From Porticoccaceae bacterium (GTDB taxonomy: Bacteria; Pseudomonadota; Gammaproteobacteria; Pseudomonadales; Porticoccaceae): DNA of 16,869 nt. Below are positions 1-7,344 of the stretch, piece by piece. Location: assembly GCA_030590275.1 (NCBI GenBank), contig JAUUYV010000001.1, positions 1 through 16,869 of the forward strand. Direction: 5' to 3'. Position numbers and translations under genes: made by a program. Within the stretch, counting starts at the first letter, position 1, and each line of letters starts with the position of its first letter. The notes under the pieces were generated by a model. It saw nothing but the letters and a program-made list of their open reading frames with translations, did no database searches and was not told the DNA's origin.

Positions 1-2
1 CA

Positions 3-113
3 CAGCTACTGGCAGAATCTGAACTCTACGCAAGTTTGGCGACCCACCAGTTCAGCAGTGATGAACACCGGGGGGCAAGCTCATCGACCGCAAAAACGAA
101 CATGGGAGGATAA
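3..113 (+). CDS. Possible C-terminal end of a crotonase-family protein (partial)
   Basis: The frame is open from the window edge to TAA at 111-113 and gives about 36 residues. It has an acidic/Ala-rich helix (LLAESELYASL) followed by SSDEHRG. Enoyl-CoA hydratases often end with a Glu-rich helix and a D-x-REG-type motif, so this may be a crotonase tail; a lipid-catabolism neighbourhood agrees with that. The usual closing AFxEKR motif is not seen, and a six-G run at 70-75 could hide a frameshift. The stop lies 5 nt before the next start, which would suit an operon. The family call rests on a very short stretch and is weak. Confidence 0.35.
   Translation, partial: QLLAESELYASLATHQFSSDEHRGASSSTAKTNMGG
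104..110 (+). promoter_or_regulatory. Ribosome binding site for the NTF2-like gene
   Basis: GGGAGGA ends 8 nt before the ATG at 119. It is one of the strongest Shine-Dalgarno matches in the window and fixes that start. It overlaps the end of the upstream reading frame, consistent with coupled translation. Confidence 0.7.
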
Positions 114-118
114 AATTA

Positions 119-526
119 ATGGACATAAAAAATGCAAAATCGGGAGCCGCCCTGGTAAGACAAGCCTATGAGCGCTATTTAAATGCATTTATAAACGACG
201 ATATGGACACCGTGGAACAACTCATCCACTACCCTCTGACCTACATCGGCGATGGCGAAGTACATACGCTCGACGCATTCCCGGTATCGCCCGCTAAGCT
301 TCGAGAACAAAAACAATGGCATTCCACCATCAATTCTGACTTTAGCGTATCCCTGGTCACCCCCACCAAGGCCCACGTAATACTCCATAGCGCCGAGCGT
401 GTAAGAAAAGATGGTTCGCTGATTGAAACGGTATCTGCGTTTTACGCATTTACCAAACAAAAAACTGAAAATGGAGACCCGCAGTGGAAAATATTTGCCA
501 TCTCCGACATCGTGATCCCGGCCTGA
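119..526 (+). CDS. NTF2/SnoaL-like protein
   Basis: A 135-residue protein with the layout of an NTF2-like (SnoaL) cone fold. It has an N-terminal helix (AYERYLNAFINDDMDTVEQL, about residues 16-35), then HYPLTYI, a central segment ending KQWHST, and C-terminal strands (AHVILHSAERV, ETVSAFYAFTKQ, WKIFAISDIVI). The length matches a single-domain family member. Such proteins are small soluble isomerases, hydratases, cyclases or ligand binders, and many in catabolic clusters act on polycyclic or lipid-like substrates. The start has a strong ribosome binding site. It sits upstream of two acyl-CoA dehydrogenases on the same strand. No diagnostic catalytic pair could be assigned, so the substrate is unknown. 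Confidence 0.7.
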   Translation: MDIKNAKSGAALVRQAYERYLNAFINDDMDTVEQLIHYPLTYIGDGEVHTLDAFPVSPAKLREQKQWHSTINSDFSVSLVTPTKAHVILHSAERVRKDGSLIETVSAFYAFTKQKTENGDPQWKIFAISDIVIPA

Positions 527-590
527 GTTATTATTTCGTGATTACTCTGACCCACCACTAAGCACTTTCTACTGACTGACAAAACATCCG

Positions 591-1100
591 ATGTACGATA
601 TATATACGGCCGATGATAAAAGCGCCTGCCGCTTTTTGCTTGGCAAACAAGGGAAAAACATGCTGCTGGTGATCGGTCTCAACCCCAGCACCGCTGACCG
701 GCACACCTCAGACACTACGGCTACCAAGGTAGAAACCATCGCTCGCAACAATGCCTACGATGGCTTTGTGATGGCCAATCTTTATCCACAGCGGTCTACT
801 GATCCCAAAGCCCTGCCTAAACGACAGGATATAAAGAAAAGCCAAAAGAACATTCAAATCATTCAGCATGCTCTTGAAGGCTGGCCGGTAAGCGGCATTT
901 GGGCTGCCTGGGGACAAAACATTCAACTGCGGCCCTATTTAGCAAAAAGCTGCACTGACATCTATCAGGCCCTACAGCGTAAACCATTACCCTGGTGTCA
1001 TTATGGCTCTCTCAGCAAACACGGCCACCCCCGACACCCTTCTCGAGCGGCCTATGGGCTGCCTATGAATCGCTTTGATATAGAACATTATTCAGGGTGA
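591..1100 (+). CDS. DUF1643 domain-containing protein
   Basis: The 169-residue product has the pattern of the DUF1643 family. VIGLNPSTAD is near residues 27-36, a D-T-T-A-T-K segment follows, and then NLYPQRSTDPKAL, IWAAWGQN and a C-terminal YGSLSKHGHPRHPSR. The family has no established biochemical role; members are small soluble proteins scattered among bacteria and phages. No clear Shine-Dalgarno lies before the ATG, and the 64-base gap from the previous gene has no obvious terminator. Its strand matches the following acyl-CoA dehydrogenases, but a functional link is not evident. It may simply be a neighbour. Confidence 0.8.
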   Translation: MYDIYTADDKSACRFLLGKQGKNMLLVIGLNPSTADRHTSDTTATKVETIARNNAYDGFVMANLYPQRSTDPKALPKRQDIKKSQKNIQIIQHALEGWPVSGIWAAWGQNIQLRPYLAKSCTDIYQALQRKPLPWCHYGSLSKHGHPRHPSRAAYGLPMNRFDIEHYSG

Positions 1101-1131
1101 AATGATTCACAGCACATGACAGCCAGCGCCA

Positions 1132-2340
1132 ATGCGCGCTAGAATCCAGACCATGAAAAACAAACAAACGGACGCCGAAGCATTTCGTGCCGAGATCGCC
1201 AGCTGGATCGAGCAAAATTATCCCCCCGAGTTGCGTCAAACACCGGGAGCCGAAGGGAAAGACCCAAGGGAACTCAAACGCTACGAGCAACTCTGGCTAA
1301 AACGCTTAGCCGAGAAGGGTTATCTGTCCCCAACCTGGCCAGAAGAGTACGGCGGCGCAGCGCTTTCAGATAAACAAGCCCGTATTCTTGCCCAGGAACA
1401 ACGCCGCGCTCAGGTAAGATCAACACCGATTAGTGCAGGATTGTTCCTGCTTGGTCCCGTGTTACTAGAGCACGGCACCCCCGAGCAAAAGGCGCAGCAC
1501 TTACCTAAAATTGCCCGCGATGAGGTCTTCTGGTGTCAGGGCTACAGCGAGCCGGGCTCAGGGTCTGACCTTGCCAGCCTGTCGACCCGCGCCGACCTGG
1601 ACGGCGATGAGTTCGTCGTCAATGGGCAAAAATTATGGACGTCTCACGCCGATTCCGCAGACTGGATGTTTTGCCTGGTACGCACCGACCGCGAAGCGTC
1701 CAAACACGAAGGCATCAGTTTTTTGTTGATCGACATGAAGACCCCGGGGATTACAGTTTCTCCCATCCGTTTGATCAGCGGGCCGTCGGCTTTCTGCGAA
1801 ACATTTTTCGACAATGTTCGGGTACCAAAAGAAAACTTAATGGGCCAACCTGGTCAGGGCTGGAGCCTGGCCAAGCAACTGCTCCAACACGAGCGTCAGG
1901 CCCTTGGATCCATTGGTCGAGGCGATGCCAGGCGTGCACTCACTCTTCCCGAACTCGCCACCCAGGAAATAGGTGTTAACGCCGCTGAGCAGATTGCCGA
2001 TCCCTTAATTCGGGATCGGGTGGCGCAGTGCGAGCTGGACAGCCTGGCTTTACGACTCACCATGAGCCGCGGTAGCGATGAAGCCAGAGCAGGCCGTGGG
2101 GAACCACATATTGCGTCCATGTTAAAGCTTTACGGCTGTGATCTAACCAATCGCCGCCACGAACTGATGATCAGTATTCGCGGTACCGACGGTATTGGCT
2201 GGGAAGGCGAGGGCTTTACTCCGGCCGCTCTACGCACTACCCGCCAATGGTTGCGCGCTAAGGGTAATTCAATAGAAGGTGGCTCTAGCGAAATCCAGCG
2301 TAACGTCATCGCCAAACGAATTCTGGATTTACCGGACTAA
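1132..2340 (+). CDS. Acyl-CoA dehydrogenase, catalytic-glutamate-bearing subunit
   Basis: A 402-residue FAD-dependent acyl-CoA dehydrogenase, which would introduce an alpha-beta double bond into an acyl-CoA and pass electrons to ETF. Visible signatures are the FAD/substrate motif GYSEPGSGSDLAS (137-149), NGQKLWTSHADSADW (164-178) and the C-terminal IEGGSSEIQRN (381-391). Glu382 sits at the position of the MCAD catalytic base. The ATG at 1153 (residue 8, MKNKQTDAEAFRAE) is an equally plausible start; neither ATG has a good ribosome binding site. A second acyl-CoA dehydrogenase follows after 73 nt. The pairing resembles the two-gene alpha2beta2 enzymes known from steroid side-chain degradation (FadE28/FadE29). 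The actual substrate cannot be read from sequence. Confidence 0.93.
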   Translation: MRARIQTMKNKQTDAEAFRAEIASWIEQNYPPELRQTPGAEGKDPRELKRYEQLWLKRLAEKGYLSPTWPEEYGGAALSDKQARILAQEQRRAQVRSTPISAGLFLLGPVLLEHGTPEQKAQHLPKIARDEVFWCQGYSEPGSGSDLASLSTRADLDGDEFVVNGQKLWTSHADSADWMFCLVRTDREASKHEGISFLLIDMKTPGITVSPIRLISGPSAFCETFFDNVRVPKENLMGQPGQGWSLAKQLLQHERQALGSIGRGDARRALTLPELATQEIGVNAAEQIADPLIRDRVAQCELDSLALRLTMSRGSDEARAGRGEPHIASMLKLYGCDLTNRRHELMISIRGTDGIGWEGEGFTPAALRTTRQWLRAKGNSIEGGSSEIQRNVIAKRILDLPD

Positions 2341-2362
2341 AAAACATGAGCATACCAAGGCG

Positions 2363-2382
2363 GTTCGAGGCATCACTCGAGC
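2363..2382 (+). repeat. Short hairpin between the two acyl-CoA dehydrogenase genes
   Basis: GGTTCGAG-like left arm (2363-2369) pairs with CTCGAGC (2376-2382) around a 6-nt loop, with one G-U pair. There is no T tract, so it is unlikely to end transcription. It could stabilise one side of a shared mRNA. Chance is possible at this length. Confidence 0.3.
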
Positions 2383-2413
2383 GTAGGCCTGGTGCGCCAC
2401 AGGATTATAAGAT

Positions 2414-3553
2414 ATGTCATTAGTTCTCACCGAGGAGCAGGAGCTTCTCAAAAATTCTGCCCGTGAGTTTGTTAGCGCCACTTTCCCCGTTAACCAGGTG
2501 CGAGAATTTCGCGACGGCGATGACTCGCTCGGCTACTCCCGCGAGCATTGGCAGCAAATGGCCGAACTCGGCTGGACCGGGATAATCTTCCCGGAACAAT
2601 ACGGTGGTCTCGATCTCGGTTATGCAGAGCTTGGTGTGGTCATGGAGGAATTAGGACGATCCGTGGCCTCCCATCCCTTTTTATCGACTGTCCTATTGGC
2701 GGGCAACACCCTTCTTCTTGCTGGCAACGAGACGCAAAAAGAAGCATGGCTACCAGGAATTTGCACGGGCGAGGCGATACTGGCACTGGCATTTCAGGAG
2801 ACCGGCAGGTTTTCTCCCTGGCAGGTTGCAACCCGGGGAGAAGTAACACCGGAAGGTATTCGAATCAACGGCGAAAAACGCTTTGTACTGGATGGTCACG
2901 GCGCGGATCAATTAATAGTTGTCGTACGCAGCTCCGGTGCCCCAAACGACAGAGACGGTTTAACTCTGGTTCTGGTTGAGCCCGAGGCAGCGGGCCTTGA
3001 AATCACACCCTTGCGCGCCCTGGATAGTCGCAATTCAGCGTCGATCCGCTTTGAGAATACGCTAGTCTCAGCGGACCGGGTTGTAGGAGAAATTGGTCGA
3101 GCGGCAGACACCCTCGAACTGGTTTTTGATCGGGCATGTGCCGGGCTTAATGCCGAATTACTGGGCACGATGTCGGAAGCCTTTGAACGAACTCTCGCTT
3201 ACCTGAACACTCGCAAGCAATTCGGCGTACTAATCGGCACTTTCCAGGCGCTAAAACACCGCGCCGCAGATATGTTTTGTGAACGGGAACATTCCCTGTC
3301 CTTAACTCTGGAAGCATTACGGGCTATTGACGATGATCGAAACGATGTCTCGCTGATGGTCAGCGCAGCCAAGGCACGGACATCGGAGACAGCGAACTTA
3401 ATCGGCCGAGAGTCCGTCCAGATGTTTGGTGGCATCGGGATGACTGACGAAGAAGATATTGGCCTGTTTATGAAGCGAGCGAGAGTCGCGGAAATCACCC
3501 TGGGCGACGGCCTCTATCACCGCGACCGCTTTGCAAGCCTCAGCGGGTTTTAA
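2414..3553 (+). CDS. Acyl-CoA dehydrogenase-like partner subunit, catalytic Glu absent
   Basis: The 379-residue protein has the acyl-CoA dehydrogenase fold. The N-terminal helical domain begins LTEEQELLKNSAREFV. The middle contains PEQYGGLDLGYAELGVVMEELGR, and the C-terminal domain has TRKQFGVLIGTFQALKHRAADM and VQMFGGIGMTDEEDIGLFMKR. The segment that carries the catalytic Glu in active enzymes reads ITLGDGLYHRDR (361-372), so no Glu is present there. The middle FAD motif is also degenerate (AFQETGRFSPW rather than SEPxxGSD). This pattern is typical of the smaller subunit of heteromeric enzymes, in which the partner supplies the base. AGGA lies 9 nt before the ATG. It probably forms a complex with the upstream protein. 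Confidence 0.92.
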   Translation: MSLVLTEEQELLKNSAREFVSATFPVNQVREFRDGDDSLGYSREHWQQMAELGWTGIIFPEQYGGLDLGYAELGVVMEELGRSVASHPFLSTVLLAGNTLLLAGNETQKEAWLPGICTGEAILALAFQETGRFSPWQVATRGEVTPEGIRINGEKRFVLDGHGADQLIVVVRSSGAPNDRDGLTLVLVEPEAAGLEITPLRALDSRNSASIRFENTLVSADRVVGEIGRAADTLELVFDRACAGLNAELLGTMSEAFERTLAYLNTRKQFGVLIGTFQALKHRAADMFCEREHSLSLTLEALRAIDDDRNDVSLMVSAAKARTSETANLIGRESVQMFGGIGMTDEEDIGLFMKRARVAEITLGDGLYHRDRFASLSGF

Positions 3554-3615
3554 ATTGAGTATTCCACTGTGCAGCAAAAAAATTACCGAAACTGCTTTTC
3601 AACAAAAGGCTAAAA

Positions 3616-3621
3616 AAGGAG
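3616..3621 (+). promoter_or_regulatory. Strong ribosome binding site before the DUF7064-type gene
   Basis: AAGGAG ends 7 nt before the ATG at 3629. This near-perfect Shine-Dalgarno suggests the following protein is made at a higher level than its neighbours, whose sites are weaker. Confidence 0.7.
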
Positions 3622-3628
3622 ATCTTTT

Positions 3629-4555
3629 ATGATTACTGAACAAGACATGTACTTTCACGAACCCACCTCCGACACCCATTACTGGGCCGAAACCAATTAC
3701 TTTGGTTTTTATGTACCGGAAGAACCTATCCACGTTAATGTCTACGTACTCACCCGACAAAATGCCGGTGTGGTGTTATCCAGCATTACTATCACCGATG
3801 GTTTTTCCAACACTCCTCATATGGTCAGGTACAGCAATAACCAGGTTCATCTACCCTTCCCGAAAAGCAATTTCGATGACTACGAGTTAGGCAATGGCCT
3901 GGCCATTAAATGTACCAAACCGGTTATGGACTACGACATCAAATACGACGGCAAGCGTGGGGTATCCTTTGACGTGCAATACAAAGCACTGATGGAACCC
4001 TACGACATTCACGATCCCAAGCAGGACCCTCTGGCAGCCTCTGCCGACGACTCGGTGTCAACGACCGCTTACGCAGGGCACTGGGACCAAAGCGGCCGAG
4101 TCACCGGCAAGTTCACCATCGACGGGAAAACCCACGATATCAACTGTGTATCGAGCATGGATCACAGCTGGGGCGAGCGCTTTGAAGACCAGTTTGCCAA
4201 CTTTTGCTGGCTCAACGCCAACTTCGACAACGACGTCAGTATCCACTGCCTGTGGGAACTGAACCCGGAAGATAACTGCGACTACAAATCGATCGTTCAC
4301 GGTTATGTCCGAGAAGGTGACCAGGTATACGGTCTGGTCAAAGGCTCCGGCAGACTCATTCGCAACGATCTGTTACACCAGCACATGACCCTGCAGGTGG
4401 AAGACAAGCGAGGCAAAGTACATAACTTTACCGGCACCGCTTTTACTTCCAACCCCTGGCAACCCTGGCCCTTTGTCTATGCTACCCAGTCCTTTTTGCG
4501 CTGGGAACTGGACGGAGTAATCGGTTGGGGTGAGGTGCAGGACGTCTGCATGTAG
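3629..4555 (+). CDS. DUF7064/DUF7065-type (AttH/CrtC-like beta-barrel) protein
   Basis: A 308-residue, Trp/Tyr-rich, mostly beta protein with no signal peptide. The N-terminal part has FHEPTSDTHYWAETNYFGFYV (9-29), the centre has SSMDHSWGER (175-184), and the C-terminus ends ELDGVIGWGEVQDV. The DHSWG motif and overall layout match the DUF7064/DUF7065 proteins, which belong to the lipocalin-like AttH/CrtC group; members bind or modify hydrophobic molecules such as carotenoids. The substrate here is unknown. It sits between the acyl-CoA dehydrogenase pair and a phosphotransferase, suggesting a role in hydrophobic-substrate catabolism. A strong ribosome binding site precedes it and a hairpin follows it. 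A distant homologue begins at 16055. Confidence 0.75.
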   Translation: MITEQDMYFHEPTSDTHYWAETNYFGFYVPEEPIHVNVYVLTRQNAGVVLSSITITDGFSNTPHMVRYSNNQVHLPFPKSNFDDYELGNGLAIKCTKPVMDYDIKYDGKRGVSFDVQYKALMEPYDIHDPKQDPLAASADDSVSTTAYAGHWDQSGRVTGKFTIDGKTHDINCVSSMDHSWGERFEDQFANFCWLNANFDNDVSIHCLWELNPEDNCDYKSIVHGYVREGDQVYGLVKGSGRLIRNDLLHQHMTLQVEDKRGKVHNFTGTAFTSNPWQPWPFVYATQSFLRWELDGVIGWGEVQDVCM

Positions 4556-4567
4556 CTAGCGCCTTTG

Positions 4568-4597
4568 GCCTCTGTCTGACTTCCAGTGGACAGAGGC
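4568..4597 (+). terminator. Hairpin terminator after the DUF7064-type gene
   Basis: GCCTCTGTC (4568-4576) pairs perfectly with GACAGAGGC (4589-4597), and two further G-U pairs can close the inside of the 12-nt loop. It is followed by ATTTCT, a weak T tract. It starts 12 nt after the stop at 4555, so it probably ends the upstream transcription unit and separates it from the phosphotransferase gene. Confidence 0.65.
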
Positions 4598-4664
4598 ATT
4601 TCTAACCATAACGTTTGTTTCCATTAACGATACTCGCGCGCCTTAAGGCTCGCATCAGGTCATC

Positions 4665-5861
4665 ATGAGCAATTACACAAAAGCATTAACAAACCGAGCC
4701 CAACCCACAGATGACTGGATAGAGCAGATTCGCAGTCGCTTTCCCGTCGAGCGGGCCGTGGATGAGGTCTTAACCAGAAAATTAAAGGACCGAAACAACG
4801 ATTGCGAACAAAGCATGGACTTTTCAGCCCTTGACGCTGATCTGCTGGCCTACCTGAAACGACAGACTGGACAACAGGATCTCGCCACAAGAAACTTAAA
4901 ACGCCTCACCGGCGGTGCCTCCAAAGAACAATTCACCTTCGAGCTGGACTGGGAAAACTCATCCACCGAACGTAAAACCCAAAAAATGATTTTGCGCATG
5001 GATCCGCTGGAATCCGTGGTTGAAACACACCGAATGCGTGAAGCCCAGATGCTCAGGGCCATGTGGGGAGAAATACCGGTTCCCGAGGTGTTTTGGGCGG
5101 AGTCCACCGTTGAGGACCTCGGGCGACCCTTCCTTATTGCAGCTTTCCTGGAGGGAACAGTACAACCCGAAGACGGCGGCAAAATGACCGGCATAGGCAT
5201 GTACTTCGAACCCAAACTCAGAAAGGCTTTAAAACACCAGTTCATAGAGCACCTGGCCACTATTCACAGCGTCGATTGGCGGAAAAAAGACCTGTCTACC
5301 TACGATGCTCCCTTACCTGGCACAAAAGAAGCCAACCTCTGGTCACTGAGCGCGTGGGAACGCATCTGGCACGAAGATACCTTAGGTGCTCACCCAGTTG
5401 TAGAACAAACAGCACTTTGGTTACGGGAAAATATGCCCGTTGTGGAAAACCCGGTGATCGTGCACGGTGATTACCGCAGTGGTAATTTCATGTACGACGA
5501 TAACAGCCAGATCAATGGCATTCTAGACTGGGAGCTGTGCCACCTGGGTGACTACCACGAGGATCTAGCGTATATCGGTATCAAATTAATGGCTTGCCCG
5601 GACGAGGCCGGCAATCTACTGGCCTGCGGACTCGCACCCTATGAAGAATTCCTCGAAACCTATGAGAACTTGACCGGGAACCCCATCGACCCCCAAAAGC
5701 TCCATTACTACGATGTCCTTAACCACTATAAAACTGCAGCCATCACGGCTACTGGTCTGCGAGTGGCCTATGGCCGTAAAACCCACCTTGACGCTATGAT
5801 GAATATGATCGGCGGATTAGGAAGCGTCACCACCGCCCGCCTCTGTAATCTCCTTGACTGA
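4665..5861 (+). CDS. Phosphotransferase-family protein (APH fold, ACAD10-like)
   Basis: The 398-residue protein has an aminoglycoside-phosphotransferase/kinase-like domain. The nucleotide-loop region is LTGGASKEQFTFEL (81-94) and MILRMDP (108-114) carries the likely ATP-contacting basic residue. The catalytic loop is VHGDYRSGNF (266-275), and the metal-binding motif is ILDWELCHLGD (286-296). Residues 1-75 are an extra helical N-terminal segment. This subfamily is commonly encoded beside acyl-CoA dehydrogenases in bacteria and is fused to one in animal ACAD10; ACAD10/11-type enzymes phosphorylate hydroxyacyl-CoA. A similar role in 4-hydroxyacyl or related breakdown is inference. It is not an antibiotic-resistance gene by context. 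The hairpin at 4568-4597 suggests a separate promoter. Confidence 0.85.
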   Translation: MSNYTKALTNRAQPTDDWIEQIRSRFPVERAVDEVLTRKLKDRNNDCEQSMDFSALDADLLAYLKRQTGQQDLATRNLKRLTGGASKEQFTFELDWENSSTERKTQKMILRMDPLESVVETHRMREAQMLRAMWGEIPVPEVFWAESTVEDLGRPFLIAAFLEGTVQPEDGGKMTGIGMYFEPKLRKALKHQFIEHLATIHSVDWRKKDLSTYDAPLPGTKEANLWSLSAWERIWHEDTLGAHPVVEQTALWLRENMPVVENPVIVHGDYRSGNFMYDDNSQINGILDWELCHLGDYHEDLAYIGIKLMACPDEAGNLLACGLAPYEEFLETYENLTGNPIDPQKLHYYDVLNHYKTAAITATGLRVAYGRKTHLDAMMNMIGGLGSVTTARLCNLLD

Positions 5862-5878
5862 TAGCGGATCGGCAAACG

Positions 5879-6337
5879 CTAAACTGGTTCGCAAATAAAT
5901 ACCGGGATATCCCGGTCGGTACGCTGTCGATATAGCTCATAATCCGGGTAGTGTTCACAACATACTGGCCACACCGCTTCTTTCTCTACCGCATCCGCCC
6001 GCCGTGCTCGAAGCCGCATTTTGTTAGTTTTGTATTGCACTTTGATATCCGGGTTTGCCACCAGATTATTAAACCAAATGGGGTTGTTGGGAGCACCGCC
6101 CTGAGAAGCGACAATAATAACCCCGTCTTTATAAGGTACGTGCATGAGGGGAATTACCCGCTTCTTACCTGATTTTGCCCCGGTCATTGTTACCAGGCAG
6201 ACGTCGTGACCGTTTAATTTCCCTAGAATACGGCCCCCACTCCAGCGATATACCTTTTCATTAAGAGAAGAAAACACCTTGAGGTAGGGAATTACCTTGG
6301 CCATTTGCTCCGAAGTGGCTGTCTGCAAGTTAAACAT
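5879..6337 (-). CDS. Ddn-like nitroreductase-family deazaflavin-dependent oxidoreductase
   Basis: A 152-residue protein with the Ddn/FDOR split-barrel signature. MTGAKSGKKRVIPLMHV (51-67) is the cofactor-phosphate region, followed by DGVIIVASQGGAPNNPIWFNNL and NPDIKVQ. Family members bind F420 in mycobacteria; others bind different flavins or fatty acids. Whether this bacterium makes F420 cannot be seen here. The start has GGAG about 8 nt upstream on the minus strand. The gene converges on the phosphotransferase with 17 nt between stops, and a 5-bp TAGCG/CGCTA inverted repeat (5862-5866, 5877-5881) spans that junction. The family call is firm; the cofactor is uncertain. Confidence 0.88.
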   Translation of the reverse strand: MFNLQTATSEQMAKVIPYLKVFSSLNEKVYRWSGGRILGKLNGHDVCLVTMTGAKSGKKRVIPLMHVPYKDGVIIVASQGGAPNNPIWFNNLVANPDIKVQYKTNKMRLRARRADAVEKEAVWPVCCEHYPDYELYRQRTDRDIPVFICEPV

Positions 6338-6427
6338 AGGGCTCTCCAGTTAGAGGTTTGTGCTTACATTGTGACGACATAGTCATAGAAATAAGCTATA
6401 AAAACAAGTAGATACGGAAAGCCAAAA

Positions 6428-6458
6428 GCTTATAGTCAAATTACCGATAGCTATAAGC
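6428..6458. repeat. Inverted repeat upstream of cysH
   Basis: GCTTATAG at 6428-6435 is mirrored exactly by CTATAAGC at 6451-6458, 15 nt apart. The centre-to-centre distance is 23 bp, about two helical turns, as expected for a dimeric regulator. The ATAAGC core recurs at 6391 and 6524. Confidence 0.5.
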
Positions 6459-6639
6459 ATCTTCTTTCCCCAAATATACGAACAAACACAAAAAAGAAAT
6501 AAGTTGCATCCTTGTTAGTCGAAATAAGCATATTAAAAAGTGTTATTTCACTTAAGTGCTGATTGGGGTTTTAATCCCTGACCTTAGCGCAAGACACCCT
6601 ACAAGCGTGTTGCAAAAACTATCCCGGAAAGCTAATCCC

Positions 6640-6643
6640 AGGA
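6640..6643 (+). promoter_or_regulatory. Ribosome binding site that fixes the cysH start
   Basis: AGGA ends 5 nt before the ATG at 6649. No comparable site precedes the upstream in-frame GTG at 6556, which supports the shorter protein. Confidence 0.6.
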
Positions 6644-6648
6644 AAATT

Positions 6649-7344
6649 ATGAGCCTCGCGGTCGACCAACAAACTCCAGGCATCAAACGCAACCCTATCA
6701 TTACCGGGGTTCCTGTCGCTGCTCCCCTGTTCGACCTGACAAAGGCAAATGAAACCTTAGCCGCCGCAAAACCGGAAGATATTATTCGACAAGCACTAAG
6801 CGCAGCAGAACACCCCCTCATCAGTACTAGTTTTTCCGCCTATTCTGCAGCATTGCTTCACATGGTCCAAAAAATTCAACCCGATATCACGGTATTGTGG
6901 TGCGACACCGGATTCAATACACCAGCCACTTACCGACTCGTCGAAAAACTGGTGCAGCAGCTAAACCTGAATCTAAAAATCTATCAGCCTCGGCTGTCTG
7001 CCGGACATCTGGAGGCACGCTATGGGGGAGTTCCCGGCCTTGACACCCCCGAACACAAAACATTTACGCAAACCGTAAAGCTCGAACCTTTCAAACGAGC
7101 CTTTGAAGACCTGAAACCCGACCTCTGGATCACCGGTATTCGCCACGACGAAACCGAGTTCCGCAAAACCCAGAACATTTTCACCTGGGATGCGAGACGC
7201 CTGGTCACCAAGGTAGCGCCGACATTCCACTGGAGTACCGGGGACCTCGCAGACTATATTACTCAGCACAACCTGCCTTATGAACTGGATTATCTTGATC
7301 CCACCAAGCCCAAAGAGCACATGGAGTGCGGCTTACATTACTAG
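6649..7344 (+). CDS. cysH: Phosphoadenosine phosphosulfate (PAPS) reductase
   Basis: The 231-residue protein would reduce PAPS to sulfite using thioredoxin in assimilatory sulfate reduction. Visible features are the modified PP-loop ISTSFSAYSAALL (58-70), VLWCDTGFNTPATYR (82-96), GLDTPEHK, WITGIRHDETEFRKTQ (160-175) and the C-terminal ECGLH (226-230). Cys227 is the catalytic cysteine. Only two cysteines are present (85 and 227), so the CC...CxxC iron-sulfur motif of APS reductases is absent; this points to the PAPS/thioredoxin type. The ATG at 6649 is preferred on its ribosome binding site. No cysD, cysN, cysI or cysJ is adjacent, so it is a stand-alone copy. The repeated boxes upstream may bind a CysB-like regulator, which is inference. 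Confidence 0.88.
   Translation: MSLAVDQQTPGIKRNPIITGVPVAAPLFDLTKANETLAAAKPEDIIRQALSAAEHPLISTSFSAYSAALLHMVQKIQPDITVLWCDTGFNTPATYRLVEKLVQQLNLNLKIYQPRLSAGHLEARYGGVPGLDTPEHKTFTQTVKLEPFKRAFEDLKPDLWITGIRHDETEFRKTQNIFTWDARRLVTKVAPTFHWSTGDLADYITQHNLPYELDYLDPTKPKEHMECGLHY

Larger units (their letters stand above)
6338..6648. other. AT-rich leader between the Ddn-like gene and cysH
   Basis: This 311-base stretch separates two divergent genes and carries no convincing coding sequence. A GTG at 6556 would extend the cysH frame by 31 residues, but they look unlike the family. The stretch holds GAAATAAG boxes at 6388, 6496 and 6521, the inverted repeat GCTTATAG/CTATAAGC (6428-6435, 6451-6458), and the perfect palindrome CACTTAAGTG (6549-6558). 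No consensus promoter could be fixed; TTGTTA at 6512 is a possible -35. It probably contains the promoter and operators for one or both genes. Confidence 0.55.

Noticed and set aside
4665..5861. Aminoglycoside resistance gene
   Set aside because: The APH fold is shared, but the extra N-terminal segment and the acyl-CoA dehydrogenase context point to the ACAD10-like metabolic subfamily.
6556..6648. GTG-started 31-residue extension of cysH
   Set aside because: It has no ribosome binding site and no family-like sequence, and it overlaps a palindrome; the ATG at 6649 has AGGA at the right distance.
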